In this document: positions 26,559 through 36,600 of the stretch, one piece after another
Layout of the letters: each line of letters begins with the position of its first letter
Numbering within the stretch: position 1 is the stretch's first letter
Assembly (NCBI RefSeq): GCF_016862315.1
Contig: NZ_BOMS01000017.1
Coordinates: 27,675-91,674, forward strand
Direction: 5' to 3'
DNA length: 64,000 nt
Source of the DNA: Actinoplanes palleronii
Lineage (GTDB): Bacteria; Actinomycetota; Actinomycetes; Mycobacteriales; Micromonosporaceae
Made by a program: the position numbers and the translations under genes
The notes under the pieces: generated by a model
Database searches by the model: none
The model's input: the letters and a program-made list of their open reading frames with translations, nothing else
What the model was told of the DNA's origin: nothing

Positions 26559-27629
26559 ATGGCCAACCCGCTTACCCCGGACGTGCTGGTCGACCCGGTC
26601 GAACTGACCCGAGCGCTGGTCGACATCGAGTCCGTGTCCCGCGACGAGAAGGTGATCGCCGACTGTGTGGAGGACGTGCTCCGCAGCGTCGGTCACCTGA
26701 GCGTCGGGCGAGTGGGCAACACCGTGATGGGCCGTACCGATCTGGGCCGCGGGCAACGGGTGATCATGGCCGGTCACCTGGACACCGTGCCGATCAACAA
26801 CAACTGGCCGTCCACTGTCGTCGACGACCTGATCTACGGCTGCGGCACCTCGGACATGAAATCCGGGGTCGCCATCGCGCTGCACCTGGCGGCCACCCTG
26901 CCCGACCCGGCGTACGACGTGACCTACCTGTTCTACGAGGCCGAGGAGATCGAGTCCGAGCACAACGGGCTCAACCTGGTCGCGGCCGCCCACCCGGAAT
27001 GGCTGCGCGCGGACTTCGCGGTGCTGCTCGAGCCGACGTACGGGAAGATCGAAGCCGGCTGCCAGGGGACCGTGCGGGTGTCGGTGCGCACCCATGGGCG
27101 CCGTGCGCACACCGCCCGGGCCTGGCGCGGGGTGAACGCCATCCACGCGGCCGGCGAGGTGCTGCGCCGGCTCGCCGACTACCAGGCGCGGACCGTGACG
27201 ATCGACGGGTGCACGTACCGGGAGGGGCTGAGCGCCGTACGGATCTCCGGTGGTGTGGCCGGCAACGTGGTCCCGGACGAGTGCTCGGTCGAGGTCAACC
27301 TGCGGTTCGCCCCGGACCGTTCCGAGCAGCAGGCCTTCGAGCACCTGCAGGAGGTGTTCGCCGGGTTCGACCTGGAGGTCACCGACTCGGCGCCCGGCGC
27401 GCTGCCCGGCCTGGACGCCCCGGCGGCCCGGGAGTTCCTGATCGCGGTCGGCGCCGAGCCGGCCGCCAAGCTCGGCTGGACCGACGTGGCCCGGTTCGCG
27501 GCGCTGGGCATCCCGGCGCTCAACTACGGCCCGGGCGACCCGTCGCTGGCGCACGCCCAGGACGAGCACGTGGAGATCGGCCAGATCCGCGACGGAGCGG
27601 CCACCCTGCACCGCTGGCTGGCCGGCTGA
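26559..27629 (+). CDS. dapE: Succinyl-diaminopimelate desuccinylase
   Basis: This M20-family zinc enzyme cleaves N-succinyl-L,L-diaminopimelate to L,L-diaminopimelate. Metal ligands are in AGHLDTVP and CGTSDMKSG, the catalytic glutamates in FYEAEEIES, with a later ligand in LEPTYG; the dimer-domain phrase CQGTVRVSV follows. Length is 356 residues, the usual size. TAGGG lies about 9 bases before the ATG. It is divergent from dapD; with dapC at 14.2 kb, three pathway genes are in the window. Confidence 0.95.
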   Translation: MANPLTPDVLVDPVELTRALVDIESVSRDEKVIADCVEDVLRSVGHLSVGRVGNTVMGRTDLGRGQRVIMAGHLDTVPINNNWPSTVVDDLIYGCGTSDMKSGVAIALHLAATLPDPAYDVTYLFYEAEEIESEHNGLNLVAAAHPEWLRADFAVLLEPTYGKIEAGCQGTVRVSVRTHGRRAHTARAWRGVNAIHAAGEVLRRLADYQARTVTIDGCTYREGLSAVRISGGVAGNVVPDECSVEVNLRFAPDRSEQQAFEHLQEVFAGFDLEVTDSAPGALPGLDAPAAREFLIAVGAEPAAKLGWTDVARFAALGIPALNYGPGDPSLAHAQDEHVEIGQIRDGAATLHRWLAG

Positions 27630-27632
27630 CCC

Positions 27633-27720
27633 CGGCTTGTTGTCGGCCCGGCTTGTTCTTGTGCCGGGCTTGTTGTCGGCCTGGCCGGTTTTTGTGCCCG
27701 GCTTGTTGTCAGTCCGGCCT
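27633..27720. repeat. Degenerate tandem repeat around GGCTTGTTGTCGGC
   Basis: Three to four copies of CCGGCTTGTTGTCGGCC or a variant follow the dapE stop, spaced about 28-37 bases and joined by T-rich spacers (GTTCTTGTGCC, GTTTTTGTGCC). The interval lies between the convergent dapE and the small gene ending at 27723. The T-runs and GC-rich arms could aid termination. Confidence 0.65.
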
Positions 27721-27722
27721 GC

Positions 27723-27929
27723 TCAGACCCGGGGCAGTGCCACCCGGCCGATCGCTCGTTGGGGCACCACGATCGGCAGGTCCGGTGGCGGGATTTCCAT
27801 GGTCGCCTCGGGGTCGCTGGCCGGCTCGGGGTGTTGTGCCGCGAACGCGAGGCGACGTTCCTCGACCACCATCTGGATCCGTCGCTGCATGCGACGGTGC
27901 ATCTTCAGCCGCTCGTATCGGTTGGTCAC
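27723..27929 (-). CDS. Small basic protein of unknown function
   Basis: The predicted 68-residue protein (starting VTNRYERLKMHRRMQRRIQ) has a basic amphipathic N-terminal half and a Pro-rich C-terminal half with IPPPDLPIVVPQRAIG. GAAAGGG lies about 8 bases before the GTG at 27929, a fair ribosome site. The frame stays open upstream, but no better start is visible. I do not recognise a family; a DNA- or RNA-binding role would be a guess. Confidence 0.5.
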   Translation of the reverse strand: MTNRYERLKMHRRMQRRIQMVVEERRLAFAAQHPEPASDPEATMEIPPPDLPIVVPQRAIGRVALPRV

Positions 27930-28127
27930 GGTGGCCGCCCTTTCACCGGGACACCCGGGAACCGGGCGCCGTGCCTGCCGTGTGGACGCGGTTCGGTAAC
28001 TGTATAGACGCACCAGAGCTACCGTCCGTTGCTTCAATCTGGCAAAAAGGTCTCCGAGTCGCAATCCTCTTACCGAAACGCAGCCGGTTATTCACCGGGT
28101 ACTGACCGTCCGCACTACCTTGGACGC

Positions 28128-28895
28128 ATGACCGAGAGCACCAACGGGCGACCGCCGGCCGCGCCGCAGCGTCATCGCGGTGCAGTTACGCTACGTCGTG
28201 ACGCTCTGCCGAAAGGCACAGCTGACGAGAAACTTCTGGATTCAGAGCATCGCGGAGAGTGGAAGACCAAGGACGCCTGGCGCGCCCTGCGGATACTCTC
28301 CGAGTTCGTCGAGGGCTTCGACACCCTGGCCGACCTGCCACCGGCGGTCAGCGTTTTCGGGTCAGCCCGGAGCAAACCGGACAGCGCCGAGTGCGAACTC
28401 GCCCGGAATCTGGGCGCCGCGCTCGCCGAGGCCGGGTACGCGGTGATCACCGGCGGCGGACCCGGCGTGATGGAGGCGGCGAACCAGGGCGCCACCGAGG
28501 CCGGCGGGATGTCCGTCGGGCTCGGCATCGAGCTCCCGTTCGAGCAGGGCCTCAACGACTGGGTCGACATCGGCATCGACTTCCGGTATTTCTTCGTCCG
28601 CAAGACCATGTTCCTCAAGTACGCGCAGGCGTTCGTGGTGCTCCCCGGCGGCTTCGGCACCCTCGACGAGTTGTTCGAGGCGATCACCCTGGTCCAGACG
28701 AAGAAGGTGACCCGCTTCCCGGTGATCCTGATGGGCGTCGACTACTGGGGCGGCCTGCTCGACTGGATCAAGGGCCGGATGCTCGACGACGGCAAGATCA
28801 GCCCGGCCGACCTGGACCTGATGCAGGTCACCGACGACGTCGCCGAGGCCGTCCGGATCATCAAGGACGCCGGCACCGCCCAGGAGTCCGCCTGA
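28128..28895 (+). CDS. LOG family protein (TIGR00730-type), first copy
   Basis: The 255-residue protein has the LOG signature PGGFGTLDELFEA and the upstream GGGPGVMEAANQGA. LOG proteins in plants release active cytokinin from its riboside monophosphate; the bacterial homologues are nucleotide-binding and several are phosphoribohydrolases. An N-terminal extension of about 70 residues precedes the Rossmann core. The ATG at 28128 lacks a ribosome site (GCACTACCTTGGACGC), suggesting a leaderless mRNA. The stop overlaps a 17-codon mini-ORF. Confidence 0.9.
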   Translation: MTESTNGRPPAAPQRHRGAVTLRRDALPKGTADEKLLDSEHRGEWKTKDAWRALRILSEFVEGFDTLADLPPAVSVFGSARSKPDSAECELARNLGAALAEAGYAVITGGGPGVMEAANQGATEAGGMSVGLGIELPFEQGLNDWVDIGIDFRYFFVRKTMFLKYAQAFVVLPGGFGTLDELFEAITLVQTKKVTRFPVILMGVDYWGGLLDWIKGRMLDDGKISPADLDLMQVTDDVAEAVRIIKDAGTAQESA

Positions 28896-28948
28896 TGGCC
28901 GTGATCAACGTCTTCTGCGCCACCGCTACCACGAAGGAGTCCGCCTGA
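28895..28948 (+). CDS. 17-residue mini-ORF duplicated from the start of the next gene
   Basis: The frame reads MAVINVFCATATTKESA. Its first nine residues copy the start of the next LOG protein (MAAICVFCA), and its end copies the upstream tail (ESA then TGA). The cause is a 53-bp tandem duplication: GGAGTCCGCCTGATGGCC occurs at 28883 and again at 28936. Both junctions have the form TGATG, so a ribosome could pass from LOG1 through the mini-ORF to LOG2. Each copy has its own GGAG. Whether it is translated is unknown. Confidence 0.45.
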   Translation: MAVINVFCATATTKESA

Positions 28949-29496
28949 TGGCCGCCATCTGCGTCTTCTGCGCCTCCTCGGACACCGTCGAGCAGCGCTG
29001 GCTGGACCTGGCCGCCGAGACCGGCCGGGCGCTCGGCGCTCGCGGGCACAGCCTGGTCTCCGGCGGCGGCTGCGTCGGCATGATGGGCACGGTCGCCGAC
29101 GGGGCCCGGTCCGGCGGCGCGCACACCCTCGGGATCATCCCGCAGTGCCTGATCGACATGGAGGTGGCCGACACCGCCTCGGACGAGCTGATCGTCACCG
29201 ACGACATGGGCGAGCGGAAGAACGTGATGATCGACCGATCGGACGCGTTCCTCACCCTGCCCGGCGGCCTCGGCACCCTCGACGAGCTGTTCGAGGTGTG
29301 GACCACGGCCACGCTCGGCGTGCACCGCAAACCGATCGTGCTGCTCGACCCGGACGGCTTCTACGACGGCCTGCTCAGCTGGCTCAACGGCCTGGTCGCC
29401 ACGAAGTTCGTCCGCGCCGGGGCGATGGAGACCGTGCTGGTGGCCCGCTCGGTGCCGGACGCACTGGACACGATCGAGGCCGCGCTCACGTCCTGA
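28948..29496 (+). CDS. LOG family protein (TIGR00730-type), second copy
   Basis: The 182-residue protein is the short form of the family, with GGGCVGMMGTVADGA and PGGLGTLDELFEVW. AAGGAG lies 8 bases before the ATG, which overlaps the mini-ORF stop as TGATG. It has clear similarity to the gene just upstream in the core but lacks the N-terminal extension. The two may act together or on different nucleotides. Confidence 0.9.
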   Translation: MAAICVFCASSDTVEQRWLDLAAETGRALGARGHSLVSGGGCVGMMGTVADGARSGGAHTLGIIPQCLIDMEVADTASDELIVTDDMGERKNVMIDRSDAFLTLPGGLGTLDELFEVWTTATLGVHRKPIVLLDPDGFYDGLLSWLNGLVATKFVRAGAMETVLVARSVPDALDTIEAALTS

Positions 29497-29923
29497 CCGA
29501 GGCGGCCCCCGGCGGCCGGATCGCTGCCGGCCACTGCCGGCCCGGCGGCTGTCGGCTTCCGGCTGTTTGTGGTGGCCCTCGCAGGGGCGGTAGGAGCACG
29601 CGATCGCTGACTGCGTGCGTCTGCCGCCCCGGGGCGGGCGGTGGGTGTCCGCGTTGCGGGATTGCGTCCTGCTGACGCCCCTGAAGCCAGCCGATCGCGT
29701 GTTCCTGCCGCCCCCTTGGCGCTGATCGCGTGTTCCTGCCGCCCTGTCTGCGCTGATCGTGTGCTCGTGCCGCCCCGTCGGCGCTGACCGCGTGCTCCCG
29801 CCGCCCGCTCGTTGCTGATCGCGTGTTCCTGCCGCCCTCGGCTGGTGCGGCCGACCTGACTCGGGTGGGTTCAGGTGGACCTCGCCTCGGAATAACGTCG
29901 TACCGGCGTGCTCTGATAGATCC
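29497..29923. other. Gene-free interval with repeats upstream of adnA
   Basis: This 427-base interval carries the 31-bp tandem repeat at 29693-29847 and, at about 29673-29692, a half-copy resembling the right arm of the 53-bp palindrome (CGCCCCTGAAGCCAGCC). Near its right end GCTCTGATAGATCC directly precedes the adnA GTG and could be a -10 region for a leaderless transcript. No supported gene. Confidence 0.55.
29693..29847. repeat. 31-bp tandem repeat, five copies, core CGTGTTCCTGCCGCCC
   Basis: Units begin at 29693, 29724, 29755, 29786 and 29817, an exact 31-base period. Each carries GATCGCGTGTTCCTGCCGCC or a close variant, then about ten variable bases. A related, more degenerate series with the same CTCCTGCCGCCC core and a period of about 30 lies at 63639-63785. 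The spacing and lack of unique spacers rule out CRISPR. Confidence 0.85.
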
Positions 29924-32900
29924 GTGAGCACGCCGGCCCCTCCCTCCCCGGTGCGCCGGCCCGACTACCGCCTGGTCCGGCGTCCCCGCCCGGCCGTGCC
30001 CGAGCTGCGCGATGATCCCGTGCAGGCCCGGGTGGCCGCGCACACCCGTGGCCCGCTGCTGGTCGTCGGCGGTCCCGGCACCGGCAAGACCACCGTGCTG
30101 GTCGAGGCGGTCGCCGCCCGGATCGCCGAGGGCGTCGACCCGGAGCGGATCCTGGTGCTCACGTTCGGCCGCCGTGGCGCGGCGTCGCTCCGCGACCGGA
30201 TCGAGGCGAGGATCGCCGGGGACGCCGGGCGCATCGTCCACGAGCCGTTGGTCCGGACCTTCCATGCGTACGCGTTCGGCCTGCTCCGCCGGGCCGCCGC
30301 CGAGCGCGGAGAGCCCGCCCCGCGGCTGCTCACCGGCCCCGAGCAGGACTTGATCATCCGTGAGCTGCTCGCCGTGGTGGAGGATCCCGAGGCGACCGAC
30401 ACGATCGGCTGGCCGGAGGGGCTCCGCCCGGCCCTGCCCACCCGGGCCTTCGCCCAGCAGCTGCGTGACCTGATGCAGCGTGCCGCCGAGCGCGGGATCG
30501 GCCCGGTCGGGCTGGCCCGGCTCGCCACCGATCTGGGCCGCGACGACTGGTCCGCCGCCGCCCGCTTCCTCCGGGAGTATGTCGAGGTCCTCGCCCTGCG
30601 CGACGCCACCACCCGCGGTTCGGTCGCCTATGACCCGGCCGAGCTGGTCCGGGCCGCCTCCGGGCTGCTCGCCGACGAGCCCGGCCTGCTGGCGGCCGAG
30701 CGCCGCCGGCTGGCGTTCGTGTTCGTCGACGAGCTCGCCGAGACCGACCCGGCCCAGGTCGACCTGCTGGCGCAGGTGGCCGGCGGGGGCAAGCCACTGG
30801 TCGCGTTCGCCGACCCGGACTCCTCGATCTTCGGTTTCCGCGGCGCCGAGCCGGCCGTGGTCAGCGCGTTCCCGGCCCGGTTCCGTTCCCCGTCCGGCGC
30901 CCCGGCCGAGACCATCGCCCTGCACACCAACCACCGCGCCGCACCGTCCCTGCTCACCGCGACGTCCGGCGTGGCCCGCCGGATGCGCGGCCCGATCGCC
31001 CACCGCCCGATGTTCCCCCCGCCGGCAGCGCAGGCCCCACCTTCCCGCGAGCCGGCCGCCCTTCCACCCGACCGCGCCCCGTCCGCTGCGCCGGTTTCCC
31101 CCGCAGGGGCCGATCCGTCTGATCCGCCGGCTTCCTCCGCGGGGGATGCTTCGGTTCTGCCTGGCCGTGGTGTGGCCGGGTGGCCGTCGGCCGGTGGCGA
31201 TCGGGCCGGGGCGCGCAGCTCCGCCGAGGCGGGCCGGGGGCTGGTCACCGGGGAGGAGATCTCGGCGAGCGGGCCGATGGCCGGGGCCGTCGTGCGGACG
31301 TTCCGCTCGCCGGCCGCGGAGACCGCCTTCATCGCGCACGCGCTGCGGGAGGCCCACCTGCTCTACGGCGTTCCCTGGTCCCGGATGGCCGTGGTGATGC
31401 GCTCCGCGACACTGCAGCAGCCTTCGGTCCAGCGGGCTCTCGCCGCCTCCGGTGTGCCGACCGTGGTGCACGCCGAGGATCTGCCGCTGCACCTGCAGCC
31501 CGCGGTCGCCCCGTTCCTGCTGTTGCTGCGGTGCGCGCTGAGCCCGGAGTCGCTCGACGAGGAGGCCGCCGTCGCGCTGCTGCACTCGTCGCTGGGTGGC
31601 GCCGACCCGCTCGCCGAGCGGCGGCTGCGGCAGGGCCTGCGGGCGCTGGCGCTGGCCGCCGGCGATCGGCGTCCGTCCGGGGAGCTGCTCGTCGACGCGG
31701 TCCGGGACCCGGCCGGCCTGGCCCTGGTGGAGCGCCGCTGGGCACGCCCGGCGCAGACCATCGCTCGCCTGCTCACGGTCGCCCGGGCGGCGGCCGCCGA
31801 GCCGGGCGCCTCGGCCGAGGACGTGCTCTGGACGCTCTGGCGGGCCAGCGGCCTGGCTGACCGGTGGTATGCGATGAGCACCGGCAACCTCCGGGTCACC
31901 GACGCGGCGCAGGCCGCCCGGGCCCGGCAGTGGCGCGCCGAGGCCGCCGACCGTGATCTGGACGCCATGGTCGTGCTCTTCGACGCGGCCGCCCGGTTCG
32001 TCGACCGGCTGCCCGGCGCCGGCGTCGGCGTGTTCCTCGACCACGTGCTGGGCCAGGACCTGCCGGCCGACACGATCGCACCCAGCGCCGACCGTGGCGA
32101 GGCGGTCCGGCTGCTCACCGCGCACGCCGCGAAGGGCCTGGAGTGGGACGTCGTGGTGCTGGCCGGGGTGCAGGAGGGCATCTGGCCCGACCTGCGCCTG
32201 CGCGGCAGCCTGCTGGGGTCGGAACGCCTGGTCGACGCGGTGGCCGGCCGTCCCGCGTCCGGGTCGGAGGCGATCGTCGCCGAGACCTCCGCGCTGCTCG
32301 ACGAGGAGCGCCGGCTCTTCTACGTGGCCACCACCCGCGCCCGCCGCCGCCTGGTGGCGACCGCGGTGGCCTCGGCCAGCACCGGCGGCGCGGCGATCGA
32401 GGAGCAGCCCAGCCGCTTCCTCACCGAGCTGGCCGCGCGCGGCACCCGCCCGCCCGCCCCCGGCCCCGACGGCGACGACCCGGGCCCGGACGCCCCACTC
32501 CCACCCGAGCCCACCGACCCGGACGACCCCGGCCCGCTCCCGGAAGATGAGCTCGAGCCCTCCGACCCGGACGCTCCCGGCCCGCTCCCGGAGAGCGGCG
32601 CCGAGCCTGAAGACGAACCGGGTGAGCCGGGTGAGCCGGATGAGCCCGTCGAGCCGGAGGACGAGCCCGGCGGCGAGATGGCGGGCGAGCCAGGGGACGC
32701 CGAGCTGACCGTCGGGCGGGCGCCTCGTGCCCTCACGCTCTCCGCGCTGGTAGCTGAACTCCGTACCGTCGTGGTCTCCGCGACCGAGACGCCCAGCCGG
32801 CGGCGCGCCGCGGCCGCGGAACTCGCCCGCCTCGCGTCGGCCGGTGTGGCGGGTGCGCATCCGGACGAGTGGTGGGGCCTGCGCCCGCTCTCCGACGACC

Positions 32901-33694
32901 GCCCGCTCGTCGACGACGGCGTCCCGGTGAAGGTCACCCCGTCGGCGATGGAGAGCGCGCTCCGCTGCAGCCTGCGCTGGCTGCTGGAACGCCACGGCGG
33001 CGCGGCACCGTCCGGTCCCGCGCAGGGCATCGGCAACCTGGTGCACGCGGCCGCGATGCTGGCCGAGGACGCGCACGCCGACCGGGAGAAACTCGTCGAG
33101 TACGTCTCGGCCCGGTTCGACACGATCGAACTGGCCGCCCGCTGGATGGCCGGTCCGGAGCAGGAGCGCGCACAGACCATGGTGGACAAACTGCTGCGCT
33201 GGCTGGCCGCGAACCCGCGCCGGCTGCTGGCGATCGAGCACGAGTTCACCGTCCGGCTGGAGGACGAGCACCGCCCGATCCAGCTCACCGGCCGGGTCGA
33301 CCGGCTGGAGATCGACGAGGCCGGCCGGCTCGTGGTGATCGACCTGAAGACCGGCAAGTCGACAGCGCTCTCCGCCGACGTGGCCGAGAACCCGCAGCTG
33401 GCGGGCTATCAGGCCGCGGTCGACGCGGGCGCGTTCGGCGACTACGGCACGGACAGCGGCGGGGCGGCCCTGGTCCAGCTCGGCCCGGGCAAGGAGGCCC
33501 GCGAACAGATGCAGGTCCCGATCACCGAGGCGATCGATCCGCAGTGGGCGTACGCGATGGTCCGCCGCACCGCCGACACGATGGCCGCCGCGACGTTCTC
33601 CGCGGTGGCGAACAGCCGCTGCCGGGTCTGCCCGGTGCGGTCCAGCTGCCCGATCTCCGGCAAGGGCCGCCAGGTGGTGGAGCCCCCGCGATGA
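29924..33694 (+). CDS. adnA: AdnA-like subunit of the AdnAB helicase-nuclease
   Basis: AdnAB resects double-strand breaks in actinobacteria; each subunit has a UvrD-like motor and a RecB-like nuclease. The Walker A motif GPGTGKT is at residues 50-56. The Walker B motif reads DELAE at 269-273, not the usual DEYQD, so the motor may be weaker. The nuclease motif VVIDLKTGKS has D1140 and K1142, and Cys in ALRCSLRW plus CRVCPVRSSC fit an Fe-S staple. Two low-complexity inserts stand out, at about 365-440 (Pro/Ala) and 840-930 (acidic, Pro/Glu/Asp). At 1256 residues it is about 200 longer than mycobacterial AdnA. It overlaps adnB by ATGA. Confidence 0.88.
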   Translation: MSTPAPPSPVRRPDYRLVRRPRPAVPELRDDPVQARVAAHTRGPLLVVGGPGTGKTTVLVEAVAARIAEGVDPERILVLTFGRRGAASLRDRIEARIAGDAGRIVHEPLVRTFHAYAFGLLRRAAAERGEPAPRLLTGPEQDLIIRELLAVVEDPEATDTIGWPEGLRPALPTRAFAQQLRDLMQRAAERGIGPVGLARLATDLGRDDWSAAARFLREYVEVLALRDATTRGSVAYDPAELVRAASGLLADEPGLLAAERRRLAFVFVDELAETDPAQVDLLAQVAGGGKPLVAFADPDSSIFGFRGAEPAVVSAFPARFRSPSGAPAETIALHTNHRAAPSLLTATSGVARRMRGPIAHRPMFPPPAAQAPPSREPAALPPDRAPSAAPVSPAGADPSDPPASSAGDASVLPGRGVAGWPSAGGDRAGARSSAEAGRGLVTGEEISASGPMAGAVVRTFRSPAAETAFIAHALREAHLLYGVPWSRMAVVMRSATLQQPSVQRALAASGVPTVVHAEDLPLHLQPAVAPFLLLLRCALSPESLDEEAAVALLHSSLGGADPLAERRLRQGLRALALAAGDRRPSGELLVDAVRDPAGLALVERRWARPAQTIARLLTVARAAAAEPGASAEDVLWTLWRASGLADRWYAMSTGNLRVTDAAQAARARQWRAEAADRDLDAMVVLFDAAARFVDRLPGAGVGVFLDHVLGQDLPADTIAPSADRGEAVRLLTAHAAKGLEWDVVVLAGVQEGIWPDLRLRGSLLGSERLVDAVAGRPASGSEAIVAETSALLDEERRLFYVATTRARRRLVATAVASASTGGAAIEEQPSRFLTELAARGTRPPAPGPDGDDPGPDAPLPPEPTDPDDPGPLPEDELEPSDPDAPGPLPESGAEPEDEPGEPGEPDEPVEPEDEPGGEMAGEPGDAELTVGRAPRALTLSALVAELRTVVVSATETPSRRRAAAAELARLASAGVAGAHPDEWWGLRPLSDDRPLVDDGVPVKVTPSAMESALRCSLRWLLERHGGAAPSGPAQGIGNLVHAAAMLAEDAHADREKLVEYVSARFDTIELAARWMAGPEQERAQTMVDKLLRWLAANPRRLLAIEHEFTVRLEDEHRPIQLTGRVDRLEIDEAGRLVVIDLKTGKSTALSADVAENPQLAGYQAAVDAGAFGDYGTDSGGAALVQLGPGKEAREQMQVPITEAIDPQWAYAMVRRTADTMAAATFSAVANSRCRVCPVRSSCPISGKGRQVVEPPR

Positions 33695-36600
33695 GGAACG
33701 CCCGAGTCGGCCCCCGTTACACGCCGCTGGAGCTGGCCCGCCTGCTCCACCTGCCGCCACCCACCGACGAGCAGGCCGCGATCATCGCGCACCCGGTGAA
33801 GCCGCTGCTGGTCGTCGCGGGCGCGGGCTCCGGCAAGACCGAGACGATGGCGTCCCGGGTGGTCTGGCTGGTCGCCAACGGGTACGCGCACCCCGGCGAG
33901 ATCCTCGGCCTGACCTTCACCCGGAAGGCGGCCGGCGAGCTGGCCCACCGGGTCCGCGCCCGGCTCAGTCAGCTGGTCCGCAGCCTGGGTGGCCGGGACG
34001 AGGCGCTGGCCGGCGAGGCGACCATCTCCACCTACCACTCGTACGCGGCCCGGGTGGTCACCGAGCACGGCCTGCGCGGCGGTTTCGAGCCGTCCGCCCG
34101 GCTGCTCACCGAGGCGGCCCGCTGGCAGATCGTGGATTCGCTGGTCCGGGCGTACACCGGTGAGATGACCGGGCTGAACCGGGCGCCCGGCACGGTCACC
34201 GACGACGTGCTGGCGCTCTCCGCCGAGCTCGCCGAGCACCTGCTCACCCCGGACGACCTGGCCGCCTGGACCGGCCGGTTCTTCGCCGAGCTGCAGTCGT
34301 TCCCCGGCCGGATGTACAAAGACGTCAGCGAGTCCCTGCGGCGGCAGCAGAACCGGCTCACCCTGCTGCCCCTGGTCCGCCTCTACGAGCAGCGCAAACT
34401 CGGCATCGAGGCGATGGACTTCGGTGATCAGATGGCCCGCGCCGCGCTCGTCGCCCGGGACCATCCGGAGGTGGGCCGGGTCGAGCGAGGCCGGTTCCGG
34501 GTGGTGCTGCTGGATGAATACCAGGACACCAGCCACGCCCAGGTGGTCATGCTGAACAACCTGTTCGGCGGCGGGCACCCGGTGACCGCGGTGGGTGACC
34601 CGTGCCAGTCGATCTACGGCTGGCGGGGCGCGTCGGCCGGCACGCTGGAGCGGTTCCCGGACGAGTTCCCGGACGCCGAGGGGCATCCGGCCTGGGTGCG
34701 CAGCCTGACCCGGAGCTGGCGCAACCGCCCGGAGATCCTGAAGGTGGCGAACGTGGTGTCCGCGCCACTGCGCGCGCAGGTGGGCGTGCTGAAGCCGGCG
34801 GAGCGGGTGGCCGAGGCGGTGGGCGGGCGCACGGTCAGTTGTGCGCTGCTGCCGTCGTACGCGGAAGAGGCGTCCTGGATCGCGGACTCGATGCTGACCG
34901 CCTGGCGTCTGGTGGCCGGCATGCCGAAGGCGTTGCCGGAGGAGATCCCGCTGGAGCGGCGGCCGACCAGCGCGGTCCTGGTCCGGGTGCGCAGCCAGAT
35001 CCCGGTGATCGAGGAGGCGTTGCGGGCCCGCGGCCTGCCGGTCGAGGTGGTCGGGCTGGGCGGGCTGCTGGACACCCCGGAGGTCCGGGACGTGGTGTGC
35101 ACGCTGCGGGTGCTGGCCGACCCGACCGACGGCGCCTCGCTGTTGCGCCTGCTCACCGGCGCGCGCTGGCGGATCGGCCCGCGTGACCTGGTGGCCCTGC
35201 ACCGGCGGGCGCGCACGATCGCCGGCGCCCGCGCGCCGAAACCGGAGGATCCGGAGTCGGAGGCGCCGGCCGAGGTGACGGCCGACCGGCTGGACGACGC
35301 CACCCTGATCGAGGCGATGGCCGACCTGGGCGCCCCGGCGCAGTACGCCCCGGACGGGTACGCCCGGCTCGCCGCGTTCAGCCGGGAGCTCGTCGCTCTC
35401 CGGCAGCGCCTGGACCAGCCGCTGCCCGACCTGCTCGCGGACATCGAGCGGACCATCGGCCTGGACGTCGAGGTCGCGGTGCGTGGCTGGGCGGCCGGTG
35501 ACGCCGGTCTGGCCCGCGCGCACCTGGACACGCTCGGCGAGGCCGCCACCCGGTTCGGCAGCGAGAACGAGTCCGGCACGATCGCCGGTTTCCTGGCGTT
35601 CCTGACCGCGGCCGAGGAGGAGGAGCGCGGACTAGAACCGGGCCAGGTCGACGTGGTCGAGGGCGCCGTGCAGATCCTTACCGCGCACGCCGCGAAGGGT
35701 CTGGAGTGGGACGTGGTCTCGGCGGCCGGCCTGTGCCGGGGGGTCTGGCCGGGCCTGGTCCGCGGCTCCGACCACTATCTCGGCGGGATCGGCGTGCTGC
35801 CGTTCCCGCTGCGCGGCGACGCGTCCGGTCTGCCGGTGCTGGATCTCGAGGACGCCACCGACCAGAAGGACGTGGCCGGCGCGCTGTCCGATTTCGCCCG
35901 CGCCTGGCGGGAGCACGACGAGCGGGAGGAGCGCCGCCTCGCGTACGTCGCGGTGACCCGGCCCCGCCGCCTGCTGCTCTGCTCCGGCTACTGGTGGGGC
36001 GACGGCGTGAAGCGCCCGCGCGGCCCGTCGGTCTTCCTCGACGAGATCCGCGCGACCTGCGAGGCGGGCGCGGGCGTGGTGGCGGTCTGGACACCGGAGC
36101 CGGCGCCGGGCGAGACCAACCCGAGCGAGGAGGTGGTGGCGACCGCCGAGTGGCCGTCCGATCCGCTGGGCCTGCGCCGTCCGGCGATGGCCGCGGCCGC
36201 CGACCTGATCCGCCGGATGGTCGCCGACCCGGACGCTTCCGCGGCCGAGGCGTTCGCCGATCTCGCCGTGGCGCATCCGGAGGTCGCGGCCCGCGCCGGC
36301 CTCGCGGCCGATCTCGTCGGCCTGGCCGGCCCGGGCTGGTCCGTAGGGGTCTCTGACCACCCGGGAGACACCCCTGAGGACCAGCCGGGACCGCACGCCG
36401 GTTCGCTTCCGGCCGATGCCTCTTCCGACCGCCCTTCTCCGGTACGACCAGAACCGTCGGAAACCGCACCCGCGGCGACCGGACCGGCCGGCCCGGTGCA
36501 CCCGGTGGCGGCTCCCGCGCTCGATCGGGCCAGCCTGCTCGCGGCGGCCTCGGCCGTGGACCGGGTGGCCGCCGAGGTCGACCCGGACATCGCCCGCTGG

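Noticed and set aside
29693..29847. CRISPR array
   Set aside because: The repeats are directly adjacent, with short, similar spacers of about ten bases, and no cas gene is present. The 30-bp in-gene repeat at 701-850 is also not CRISPR.
29486..33760. A 1,424-codon open frame antisense to adnA
   Set aside because: It exists because GC-rich codons rarely give stops on the opposite strand. It has no ribosome site and reads as Arg/Gly/Pro-rich low complexity, while adnA on the other strand has clear helicase motifs. The same applies to the long frames opposite sdhA, the S9-like gene and UPF0182.
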